Below, one piece after another: positions 1-5,404 of a stretch of DNA of 5,404 bases. How positions within the stretch are numbered: the first letter of the stretch is position 1; each line of letters opens with the position of its first letter. This DNA is from Deltaproteobacteria bacterium. Lineage in GTDB: Bacteria > Bdellovibrionota_C > UBA2361 > SZUA-149 > JADYYL01. The notes under the pieces were generated by a model. That model was not told where the DNA came from, ran no database searches, and saw nothing but the letters and a program-made list of their open reading frames with translations. The stretch lies in contig JADYYL010000055.1 of NCBI GenBank assembly GCA_020853655.1, positions 1-5,404 on the forward strand, read 5' to 3'. Made by a program: the position numbers and the translations under genes.

Positions 1-2118
1 AACTCCCTTGACGCCTTCGGTCGAGAGCAGCTTCTCAGAGACGCGAAGCGCACCAGCACCGACGCCAGCCATACCGAGCATGTCGAGTGACATTCCCGCC
101 ACGGCGAATCCCATTTCGCCGCCCGAGAGGGGAGATAATCCGGTGGAAAACTGTTCTGCGATCTTGTCGGAGCGTGCGATAGCATTGAGCGGGCCGACGG
201 CGAGACCTCCTGCGAGAGTACCGAAGCGCGCGCCGGCGATGCATCCCCCGATGACTCCCTCCGGACCGACCAGGACGCCTATGCCTCCCCCGACGAGGCA
301 ACCGGCGACACCTCCGCGGATCATGCCCAGCGCCGCGTCTTCCAACCCGAATCGCGACCACTCCGGAGCGATCGCAGCGACCGCGCGCAATGCTGTGCCC
401 GCCGGCCCCGAGGCATCAGATGCGGTATGTCGCGCGACAACGTCGCTGAGCCGATCATTGAATCCAGTGACCGAACGATAACTTGTGCGGGCTGCCTCGG
501 TGAGTTGCTCAGCCGCTCGCATGTCGCCAGCGTTCATTCGGCCATCGATCTCGATGAGTTTGACCTCGCTGAGACCTTGCTTGCCTAGAATGCCGGGCCG
601 CGATTCGAGGTCGTGCACGATGTTACTCAAGTAGGCGCCTTGTTCCGGGTCGGTACGGGCAAGCTCTCGCCGAAGATGGGCTTCATGTACGGCGGCGAGT
701 CCGATAGTGCGTTGATTCGCTTCCGTCGGGCCGTCATTGATCAATGCGATACGCGCCTGAGCGGCACGAACAGCCGCTGCCTCCGTCGCTCCGAGTGATG
801 CCTGCAGAAAGCTCTCGGCGAGCTTTGTCGACGATTGTTGGTGAATCAGGTCGGACGGACCGAGTTTGTCTGTCGTGCGCTGCGCTTCACTCTCGTGCAT
901 CGCACGGGCAACCTGAAGCAATCGATAGGAGGTTCCGGCGTCGCCCTGTTCGGCGCTCAGGCGGACGGATTCGACGACCAGATGTGCTGCGTTGGAGCGC
1001 TGCTCGCGCGACTGACTCGCATAGGTGTCAATGATCTTGCTGACCGTTGTATCGCTGAGCTTTGGGACCGTCGTATCCTGCGCGAACAGACGGAAGTTGG
1101 GATTCTTCGCGAGCGTTTCGGGGTCGAACACCATTCGCTCGCCACTTCGACCGGATGTGAGCACCGAGTGTTGAAAAGCGAGCGCGCCATTTGGGTCGAG
1201 AGTATGGAGGGCCGCTTGGACGAGCTGATCTCGCGCATCACGGGAGTTACCGGCCGCCGACTGTTGTGAGCTTGCCGCTAGGAAATTGGCTCGTTCATAG
1301 CGGCGAACACCCGCGGTGAACTCCTCTTCCGTGATCTGCTTTGCGCTGCGAAGCGCGCGAAGCTCACTGTTGACTGTCGTGGTGAACTGTTCAAGATCAG
1401 CGCCTGATGCACTGGCGATGGCGAGGCGTTGCTCCGCAATGCCAAGCCGGGTCTTTGAGACGGATGCGGCGAGTTCGGGATCGTTCGACGTGCGAAGGGA
1501 GTCGCTTCGCTGAAAGGCTTCGACGAGATGCCGATCCGCCGTCGCCAGATCATTCTTCTCAATTGCCGCGCGCGCTTGATCGAGATCTTTGCTGAAGCTT
1601 TGCACTCCCTGAACGGTCTGCACGTAGCCGTCGATCGCGGACGCAGTGCGCTTCACATTTGTGAGAAGTTCTCGGCCTGCTGCGAGAGCGGCGGCATTCG
1701 CCTCCGATGGCTCGGTGGACTGGACATTGTCGATCAGTTCCTGGACGATCTTCGCTCGGGCTCGGGAGAGCGACGGGCTCGCGACTGTCGAAATCTGCGT
1801 TCCCGCGGGTACCACGGTACGAGGTTGCGCGGCTTCTTTCGCAAGTTGCGGATTTGCTTCTAGGAAAAGCTTTTTGAGAGCTGGGGAAAGATCCTCGGTT
1901 TTCTTTAGGCCGAAGTATCCTCGTATCAACGAATCAAGTTGCGTGTCGGCGTTGGTGGTGACGACACCGGTGAGCGCAAACGGAACTCTCTCGCCCTTCA
2001 AACCTCCCGGCAGTGCGAGAGCGGGTGGTTGGGATGACGGCACGTCTGTGCGATGCTCTGGCCGTGGGAGCGATGTTTCAGACGGAGTTGTGAGGTTGGG
2101 TTCTCGGCCGGACAACAT
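1..2118 (-). CDS. Large LysM-like / helical / glycine-zipper protein, C-terminus cut by window edge
   Basis: An uninterrupted minus-strand frame gives 706 codons from the ATG at 2118 and is still open at the left edge. I do not recognise the family. An in-frame TAA lies just upstream with no other start between, so the ATG is firm. There is no signal peptide. Residues 1-46 are Pro-rich. Residues 50-112 look LysM-like: D58-T59 before a helix, N89-P90, then V-P-A-G-T-Q-I at 103-109; phage tail protein X has a related pattern. Residues 115-566 are almost wholly helical, Ala/Gln/Arg-rich, with recurring helical hairpins. Residues 598-642 form a double glycine zipper broken by P619-E620-G621 and hold the only cysteines, C607 and C626. 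A further Gly/Met-rich hydrophobic stretch covers 670-693. Known LysM modules bind peptidoglycan or act as structural hubs in phage-tail-like machines; glycine zippers pack membrane helices. A delivered toxin or membrane-inserting effector is an inference. A phage tape-measure or structural protein is less likely. Confidence 0.9.
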   Translation of the reverse strand, partial: MLSGREPNLTTPSETSLPRPEHRTDVPSSQPPALALPGGLKGERVPFALTGVVTTNADTQLDSLIRGYFGLKKTEDLSPALKKLFLEANPQLAKEAAQPRTVVPAGTQISTVASPSLSRARAKIVQELIDNVQSTEPSEANAAALAAGRELLTNVKRTASAIDGYVQTVQGVQSFSKDLDQARAAIEKNDLATADRHLVEAFQRSDSLRTSNDPELAASVSKTRLGIAEQRLAIASASGADLEQFTTTVNSELRALRSAKQITEEEFTAGVRRYERANFLAASSQQSAAGNSRDARDQLVQAALHTLDPNGALAFQHSVLTSGRSGERMVFDPETLAKNPNFRLFAQDTTVPKLSDTTVSKIIDTYASQSREQRSNAAHLVVESVRLSAEQGDAGTSYRLLQVARAMHESEAQRTTDKLGPSDLIHQQSSTKLAESFLQASLGATEAAAVRAAQARIALINDGPTEANQRTIGLAAVHEAHLRRELARTDPEQGAYLSNIVHDLESRPGILGKQGLSEVKLIEIDGRMNAGDMRAAEQLTEAARTSYRSVTGFNDRLSDVVARHTASDASGPAGTALRAVAAIAPEWSRFGLEDAALGMIRGGVAGCLVGGGIGVLVGPEGVIGGCIAGARFGTLAGGLAVGPLNAIARSDKIAEQFSTGLSPLSGGEMGFAVAGMSLDMLGMAGVGAGALRVSEKLLSTEGVKGV

Positions 2119-2127
2119 GCGCGCTAG

Positions 2128-2147
2128 ACCTTCAAAGGATTGAAGGT
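2128..2147 (-). promoter_or_regulatory. Hairpin overlapping the ribosome binding site of the large glycine-zipper gene
   Basis: On the minus strand this is a perfect 8-bp inverted repeat (ACCTTCAA, then TTGAAGGT) around a 4-base TCCT loop. The 3' arm contains GAAGG (plus positions 2129-2133), the only Shine-Dalgarno-like sequence upstream of the ATG at 2118, with a 10-base spacer. In mRNA the hairpin would hide the ribosome binding site, so it could set or gate translation. It could equally be a DNA operator. The rest of the 157-base gap (2119-2275) shows no convincing promoter and no clear terminator for the gene before it. Confidence 0.55.
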
Positions 2148-2275
2148 GTTATGCGACTTCGTCCGTTCTGATGACCGTAATCAACTCATCGCCGACTTCC
2201 CCGAGGCGTGCGAAAGAAGCCGAGATGAGAGGGTGTTGGTAACGCTCTGAAATCACTCAAGCTTTGCGGATCGAA

Positions 2276-3217
2276 CTACTTCTGGGGCGTTGGCGCCGGA
2301 GCTTCCGTGAGGAAGTGTCCGCCAATCGAGATCGTTGGCAAGGCGACGTTCGACTTGATCGCACCCCGTGAGTTCAGCCGGATCAGGTGCTGGTTGTCCG
2401 GCTCACCCGGGACGTAAACGAACGCGAAGTAGTTTGCTTCGTCTGTCGTGAGGAGCGTGTGACCACTGCCGACCCGTTCGATGGCCGGCAACGTCGTGAC
2501 GCAGCGAGCGACCCCGCGCGAGTTGAGCCTGCAAAAGTCCACCTGGGTATCGTTTGCAGCGGAAGCCAGGCACACAAAATCCTTTTTGGCCTTATTCGGT
2601 TTCAACTTGTTACATTGAACAGGGACGCCATCTTTGTCGGCGACTTCGACGACGGCAGCGGACCCAGCGCGTAGCCGAAATGTGAGAAGTTGGCGCCGTG
2701 CGCTGTCGACCTCTGGTTTCACGAGCATCGAGTACGCCTTTCCGACTTTCGCGAGGGCTCCAGGAATGGGCTCGACGTCAAGGCCCGAGAGATCGACGAC
2801 GAGCGAAGTTACTCCAGTCGCAGGGTTGATGCGGTATACTCCCGCGGAGTTCGATAACGCGTCGTAGAGGACCCCGTAGAGCGATCGTCCTGAGAAGAAG
2901 AGCGCTCGCACTGATTCGTTTCGATCCAGGTCAGTTACCGTAACGGCACTCGTCTTTGAATTCGCCGCAAAAAGTGCCGGGTCCGTTCCACCGCTCGGAA
3001 TCGCAACATAGTAGAGAATATTGCCCTTTCGCGTTGTGGCGCCAAGACTGAAGCTCGTGAACGCGAGCTCCGACTTTCCGGTAAATGCCCCCGTTCTCGC
3101 AACGACCTCGAAAGTCACGCCGTTGGTATCAAGCCCGAGAACATGGTTCTGAGCCTGAGTTGGTTGCGCGAACGCGGCGAAGGCGAGCGCGAGAGAGAGA
3201 CAGAGCTTTGTTTTCAT
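2276..3217 (-). CDS. Exported beta-propeller-like protein, 313 residues
   Basis: I do not recognise a named family. Residues 1-22 form a Sec signal peptide: MKTK, a hydrophobic Leu/Ala core, then cleavage near PTQA/QNH. The mature part consists of about six units of 40-50 residues, each with short beta-strand patterns, starting near residues 28, 80, 126, 176, 225 and 277. Units five and six both carry RLNSRG (230-235 and 280-285, exactly 50 residues apart), followed by similar Leu-Pro and Gly-His-x-Leu segments. This is typical of a beta-propeller, here probably six-bladed. C202, C216, C229 and C239 cluster in units four and five and could form two disulfides outside the cytoplasm. The tail is Pro-rich (APAPTPQK). 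No catalytic motif is visible; a binding or scaffold role is an inference. The start at 3217 is chosen because the signal peptide begins there and AGGAG precedes it. The frame stays open 85 codons further upstream, but that stretch crosses the preceding gene's terminator. It stops with TAG. Confidence 0.9.
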   Translation of the reverse strand: MKTKLCLSLALAFAAFAQPTQAQNHVLGLDTNGVTFEVVARTGAFTGKSELAFTSFSLGATTRKGNILYYVAIPSGGTDPALFAANSKTSAVTVTDLDRNESVRALFFSGRSLYGVLYDALSNSAGVYRINPATGVTSLVVDLSGLDVEPIPGALAKVGKAYSMLVKPEVDSARRQLLTFRLRAGSAAVVEVADKDGVPVQCNKLKPNKAKKDFVCLASAANDTQVDFCRLNSRGVARCVTTLPAIERVGSGHTLLTTDEANYFAFVYVPGEPDNQHLIRLNSRGAIKSNVALPTISIGGHFLTEAPAPTPQK

Positions 3218-3220
3218 GGA

Positions 3221-3225
3221 CTCCT
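3221..3225 (-). promoter_or_regulatory. Ribosome binding site with short spacer
   Basis: AGGAG on the minus strand lies only 3 bases before the ATG at 3217. The spacer is short, but the signal peptide starts exactly at this ATG and supports it over the longer in-frame option at 3472. Confidence 0.6.
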
Positions 3226-3242
3226 GAGTGACAACGCTGATG

Positions 3243-3251
3243 AGGTATCGA
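3243..3251. repeat. Second copy of AGGTATCGA, close to the propeller start
   Basis: The 9-base sequence AGGTATCGA here repeats the right-hand part of the dyad at 3336-3353, with the two copies exactly 100 bases apart. This copy lies 26 bases before the ATG at 3217, downstream of the possible -10, where a bound protein could repress. The spacing and repetition are seen; a function is inferred. Confidence 0.3.
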
Positions 3252-3268
3252 GTGATCGAGGAGTCGAC

Positions 3269-3274
3269 TTTATA
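3269..3274 (-). promoter_or_regulatory. Possible -10 element of the propeller gene
   Basis: TATAAA on the minus strand lies 51 bases before the ATG at 3217 within an otherwise GC-rich gap. The position where a -35 box should lie (about 3292-3297) is GC-rich and does not match the sigma-70 consensus. If this is a promoter it probably needs an activator. Weak evidence. Confidence 0.3.
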
Positions 3275-3301
3275 TGTCAGCGCGCAGTGCGCCGCGGGGT
3301 G

Positions 3302-3316
3302 TTCGATCTCGTCGAA
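3302..3316. repeat. TTCGA inverted repeat with 5-base spacer
   Basis: TTCGA, five bases, TCGAA: a perfect 5-bp dyad in the gap upstream of the propeller gene. It shares its half-site with the longer dyad at 3336-3353, with the two centres about 35 bases apart. It may be a second, weaker copy of the same protein-binding site. Confidence 0.35.
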
Positions 3317-3335
3317 ACCTGATTGGAATAGGAGG

Positions 3336-3353
3336 CTTCGATAGGTATCGAAG
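3336..3353. promoter_or_regulatory. Perfect 18-bp dyad, candidate operator
   Basis: CTTCGATA, GG, TATCGAAG: perfect 8-bp arms with a 2-base centre, between the terminator of the upstream gene and the possible -10 of the propeller gene, roughly 65-80 bases before that -10. This fits an operator or activator site for a dimeric regulator. The regulator is unknown. The 9-base core AGGTATCGA at 3343-3351 recurs at 3243-3251. Confidence 0.45.
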
Positions 3354-3378
3354 GTCGTCAGGCGTGGAGAGAGGGGGT

Positions 3379-3404
3379 GCGCCGGGGAGCGATCCCCCCG
3401 GCGC
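3379..3404 (-). terminator. GC-rich hairpin after the 553-residue gene
   Basis: Six bases beyond the TAA of the 553-residue gene, the minus strand reads GCGCCGGGG, an 8-base loop, then CCCCGGCGC: a perfect 9-bp stem, all G-C pairs. A C/T-rich tract follows instead of a run of T, so termination may be less efficient or partly factor-dependent. The position right after the stop and the stem strength support a transcription terminator that separates this gene from the propeller gene. Confidence 0.65.
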
Positions 3405-3410
3405 TTCAGA

Positions 3411-5072
3411 TTACGGGAGCCGGACGTAGATCGTCTGCGCGGCTCGGTTGGCTCCGCCTGCAAGGTCTTCACCTGCTGCGGTCAGGACGATGCGATACGC
3501 CGCAGTGGGGTCAGGGGTGATTCCGGCTCGTGTCATGCATTGTCGAAGATCGACAGTGAATGACATCGTGCTCGTTGGGCTCGGCGTCGCATCTCCGGCG
3601 GAATCCGTGAGCGGCCAAAGGATCGCTCCGTCTTGCGGGGAGGGGCTGCCGCCAGTGCCGAGGCCGGCGGGATCTTCCGTCAGCGTAGACGACAGACCCG
3701 AGTAAAGCCCAGCGCAGGTGAACTCCGATGTGATGTTGTCGCCTGACGCGAGAAGACCGTAGTGCAGGTGACCCATGTCAACATACTCGCTCGTTTCCGC
3801 ACCCGAGATGCCGAGACGTTGCGGCCGATAGTATGTCATGCGAAGCGTATTCGAGCCTGAGAGCTCAATCGCATTGCCGGGAGACATGCCAACGGAGTTC
3901 GTATCGGCGTAGTCGATGTTCACGTCTCCGAATCCAGCGTTAAATGTCTTCAGCGCCGGCACAGTGACGAAGTAGGGCGGCAGGCTCATCGTGCGAGTTG
4001 CCGCAACCGTTCCGCCGCTCGTGAACGCTACCGTATACACATCGCCGGGGCGGAAATTCGAGGTGCCGATGCGAGGCTGGATACTTGCTAACAGGACCGG
4101 ACGACCGCCGATGGTCGTCGATTCCAAGTTCGGGTAACCGCTTCCATTCGTATTGATGGTCGACCACACCAATCCCCGCAAAGTCGGATCTGATTCACTG
4201 ACGCCTGCGTAAATTGCAGTCCCCGTGTCACGAGCACAGTAAGTCAATGAATTTGGGCAAACGACGTGTCCGCCGTTGACGTTTGGTCCTCCGGGAGGAT
4301 TGCTGAAGAAGAACGTGAGGCTGAATTGATTTGCCCCTCCTACAACAGCATCGATCGCCGTGCGGCTCAAAGATGGGTCGATGTTGTAGTTGAGCGTGTC
4401 GGCGAGCGAGAGAAACAGCGCAGTGAAGGGCACGTCCGCGGCGGTCGTTTCAACGGACGATTCATCGAATGCATCGAGGATAGTGTCGCCGTCGTCATCG
4501 ACGTCGAACGTGCTCGGAATTCCATCGCGGTCGAGATCTTCCCCGGGGTCAGTCGTGGCTCGGCCGGTTTGAACGCCGCCAACGGTCACGCTTGAAGTGC
4601 TGATCAATCCGGAGCGTCCAGCGCCGATCGGCACGCCGTCGGTGCTTGCTCGGGTGACTTTGCGAGTGTTCACGATCGGAGTGACCGGAGCCGTTCGCGC
4701 GAGCGCGTGGCCCGTTTTCAGATTGATGGTTCCCAGATTGAGCGCGCGAGCATCGTCGGGAAGCTTCCCACTAAGGTGCAGGAATGCCTTCGACCGAGCT
4801 TTCTTCAAGACGACCGGTCCGAAGTAAGAACCGTCCGCACCAACGAGTTGGAGAGACGCTCCGCGAACAGCGGAAGCGGGAACGTTCCGGAGTGTGAATG
4901 CGCCACGTCCATTGGCGAGTGCGCTTCTGACGTCTCCGTTTGGAGTGAGAAGATTGACGGAGTATCCCGAACCGCCAACAATTCGGCCGGTGACATTGAA
5001 GCGACTAGGCGTCGCGAAAGAAGTGGACGCGACGAGCATCCCGCAGACTATGAAGGCCGAGCGAAGTTTCAT
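3411..5072 (-). CDS. Exported multidomain protein with TSP3-like calcium repeats, 553 residues
   Basis: I do not recognise a named family. Residues 1-20 are a Sec signal peptide with likely cleavage after STSFA. The cysteine in its core is not in a lipobox position. Residues 24-120 look like a carboxypeptidase-regulatory-like beta sandwich: G-R-I-V near 29, then G-R-G-A-F-T-L at 55-61. A Thr/Ser/Gly-rich linker (about 125-175) leads to an Asp-rich segment at 179-203 (D179, D181, D183-G, D190, D192, D193, D194-G-D196, D200, D203) with the spacing of thrombospondin type-3 calcium repeats. Residues 213-553 are a large, Gly/Ser/Thr-rich, beta-type region with four cysteines (C272, C279, C453, C512), enough for two disulfides. 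No catalytic motif is apparent. TSP3 segments are known to bind calcium and often separate domains of surface proteins. A secreted or surface role is an inference. The ATG at 5072 is preferred over GTG at 5084 because GGAG lies 6 bases before it. It stops with TAA. Confidence 0.92.
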   Translation of the reverse strand: MKLRSAFIVCGMLVASTSFATPSRFNVTGRIVGGSGYSVNLLTPNGDVRSALANGRGAFTLRNVPASAVRGASLQLVGADGSYFGPVVLKKARSKAFLHLSGKLPDDARALNLGTINLKTGHALARTAPVTPIVNTRKVTRASTDGVPIGAGRSGLISTSSVTVGGVQTGRATTDPGEDLDRDGIPSTFDVDDDGDTILDAFDESSVETTAADVPFTALFLSLADTLNYNIDPSLSRTAIDAVVGGANQFSLTFFFSNPPGGPNVNGGHVVCPNSLTYCARDTGTAIYAGVSESDPTLRGLVWSTINTNGSGYPNLESTTIGGRPVLLASIQPRIGTSNFRPGDVYTVAFTSGGTVAATRTMSLPPYFVTVPALKTFNAGFGDVNIDYADTNSVGMSPGNAIELSGSNTLRMTYYRPQRLGISGAETSEYVDMGHLHYGLLASGDNITSEFTCAGLYSGLSSTLTEDPAGLGTGGSPSPQDGAILWPLTDSAGDATPSPTSTMSFTVDLRQCMTRAGITPDPTAAYRIVLTAAGEDLAGGANRAAQTIYVRLP

Positions 5073-5078
5073 GTGGAT

Positions 5079-5082
5079 CTCC
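5079..5082 (-). promoter_or_regulatory. Ribosome binding site that decides the start at 5072
   Basis: GGAG on the minus strand ends 6 bases before the ATG at 5072, ideal spacing. It overlaps the alternative in-frame GTG at 5084, which has no comparable site of its own, so the start is placed at 5072. Confidence 0.75.
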
Positions 5083-5117
5083 ACGGAGAGGATTGCGCAA
5101 ACATCTGGGAGTAAGGC

Positions 5118-5146
5118 TTTATCGACTGGGTAGGATGATCCCTGAA
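5118..5146 (-). promoter_or_regulatory. Weak sigma-70-like promoter candidate for the 553-residue gene
   Basis: On the minus strand TTCAGG (5141-5146) and GATAAA (5118-5123) are 17 bases apart, giving a leader of about 40 bases before the ATG at 5072. The spacing is right, but the hexamers match the consensus only partly (3 of 6 and 4 of 6). The whole divergent gap, 5073-5264, holds no other clear element apart from the plus-strand ribosome binding site at its right end. Confidence 0.3.
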
Positions 5147-5253
5147 CCGCAATTGGCCATGGATCTTTTTCGGCGCGCTAGCACGCCTGAATCTCGTGGA
5201 AATTTACCCGATAAGTTGGGTGTGGAATTCGCGACCGTAGTCACATCTCTCGT

Positions 5254-5259
5254 GAGGAG
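5254..5259 (+). promoter_or_regulatory. Ribosome binding site of the divergent gene
   Basis: GAGGAG lies 5 bases before the plus-strand ATG at 5265. This strong Shine-Dalgarno match is the main evidence that a gene starts here. No convincing promoter was seen upstream of it. Confidence 0.65.
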
Positions 5260-5264
5260 TGGGC

Positions 5265-5404
5265 ATGATCGATCGTCGTTCTCTTTGCCAAAATGTGTGG
5301 CCGTTATTCGTGGTGGCGATCCTCTGGACAGGGGGATTGAGCGCGCTCCAGCTCTTCGCTTTCTCCACGGTGGCGATCGCGGAAACAATCGAGGGGGTCG
5401 AGGC
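5265..5404 (+). CDS. Start of a divergent membrane or exported protein, cut by window edge
   Basis: The first 46 codons of a plus-strand frame that is still open at the right edge. It begins MIDRRSLCQN: two arginines, then a long hydrophobic stretch at residues 11-39 (WPLFVVAILW to STVAIA), then acidic residues. The positive-inside N-terminus followed by a hydrophobic core fits either a signal anchor or a long signal peptide cleaved after A-I-A (37-39). The ATG follows GAGGAG by 5 bases. The product cannot be named from this fragment. It is divergent from the 553-residue exported protein across a 192-base gap, so both could share regulation, but no shared operator was found. The frame on the opposite strand here (5388-5119) is Arg/Pro/Ser-rich and looks like a shadow. 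Confidence 0.65.
   Translation, partial: MIDRRSLCQNVWPLFVVAILWTGGLSALQLFAFSTVAIAETIEGVE

Noticed and set aside
8..481. Plus-strand open frame of 157 residues, Pro/Ala/Ser-rich
   Set aside because: It lies opposite the glycine-zipper part of the large minus-strand gene, and its composition is that of a GC-rich shadow frame. The minus frame is over 700 codons and has coherent domains.
1646..2143. Plus-strand open frame of 165 residues
   Set aside because: It is opposite the N-terminal part of the large minus-strand gene, with low-complexity Arg/Ser/Ala composition and no ribosome binding site considered convincing.
3191..3200. Five GA repeats within the signal peptide codons of the propeller gene, considered as a phase-variation tract
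   Set aside because: Only ten bases long and coding for a normal Leu/Ser-rich signal core. Too short to argue for slippage.
3282..3292. GCGCA-G-TGCGC dyad near the expected -35 position of the propeller gene
   Set aside because: A short GC-rich palindrome is expected by chance in this DNA. It does not share the TTCGA half-site of the neighbouring dyads.
3218..3472. 85-residue N-terminal extension of the propeller protein (start at 3472)
   Set aside because: It would overlap the end of the preceding gene and cross the terminator hairpin. It is Arg/Pro-rich with no domain, and the signal peptide begins only at 3217.
1..5072. The three minus-strand genes as one operon forming a single secretion system
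   Set aside because: Gaps of 193 and 157 bases, a strong hairpin after the first gene and separate candidate control elements argue against one tight transcript. No secretion-machine component is visible.
5073..5084. GTG start of the 553-residue protein, four codons upstream
   Set aside because: The ribosome binding site GGAG lies within this extension and is ideally spaced for the ATG at 5072. The longer start has no site of its own.
1..5404. CRISPR array, tRNA, rRNA, insertion sequence or attachment site
   Set aside because: No regularly spaced repeats, tRNA-like cloverleaf, rRNA sequence, transposase frame or terminal inverted repeats were seen on reading the window.

Overview
The window is moderately GC-rich bacterial DNA. 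It holds three large genes on the minus strand and the first codons of a divergent plus-strand gene at the right edge. Two of the minus-strand products begin with clear Sec signal peptides, so the cell exports them. Nothing here fixes the taxon: there are no rRNA, tRNA or housekeeping genes. The style (TSP3-type calcium repeats, secreted beta-proteins, no sortase signals) suggests a Gram-negative, proteobacterium-like organism, but that is an inference.

Layout in the direction of transcription, right to left. (1) 5072-3411: a 553-residue exported protein with an N-terminal carboxypeptidase-regulatory-like beta domain, a thrombospondin type-3-like Asp-rich calcium segment and a large unassigned beta-rich C-terminal region. 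It ends at a GC-rich hairpin (3379-3404) that is probably its terminator. (2) 3217-2276: a 313-residue exported protein built of about six blade-like repeats, probably a beta-propeller. Its upstream gap carries several TTCGA-type dyads. (3) 2118 to the left edge: the first 706 residues of a large protein without a signal peptide. It has a Pro-rich N-terminus, a LysM-like module, about 450 residues of helical hairpins, and a very regular double glycine zipper containing the only two cysteines. Its ribosome binding site lies in the 3' arm of a perfect 8-bp hairpin. On the plus strand from 5265, a gene with a strong ribosome binding site begins with a membrane or signal segment and runs off the window.

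The minus-strand genes are separated by gaps of 193 and 157 bases, and a hairpin follows the first. They are therefore more likely separate transcription units than one tight operon, and nothing in the sequence proves that they work together. The most unusual item is the 706+ residue protein. Its architecture (LysM-like head, helical middle, glycine-zipper hairpin, C-terminus outside the window) resembles that of delivered toxins or membrane-inserting effectors, but the deciding C-terminal part is missing.
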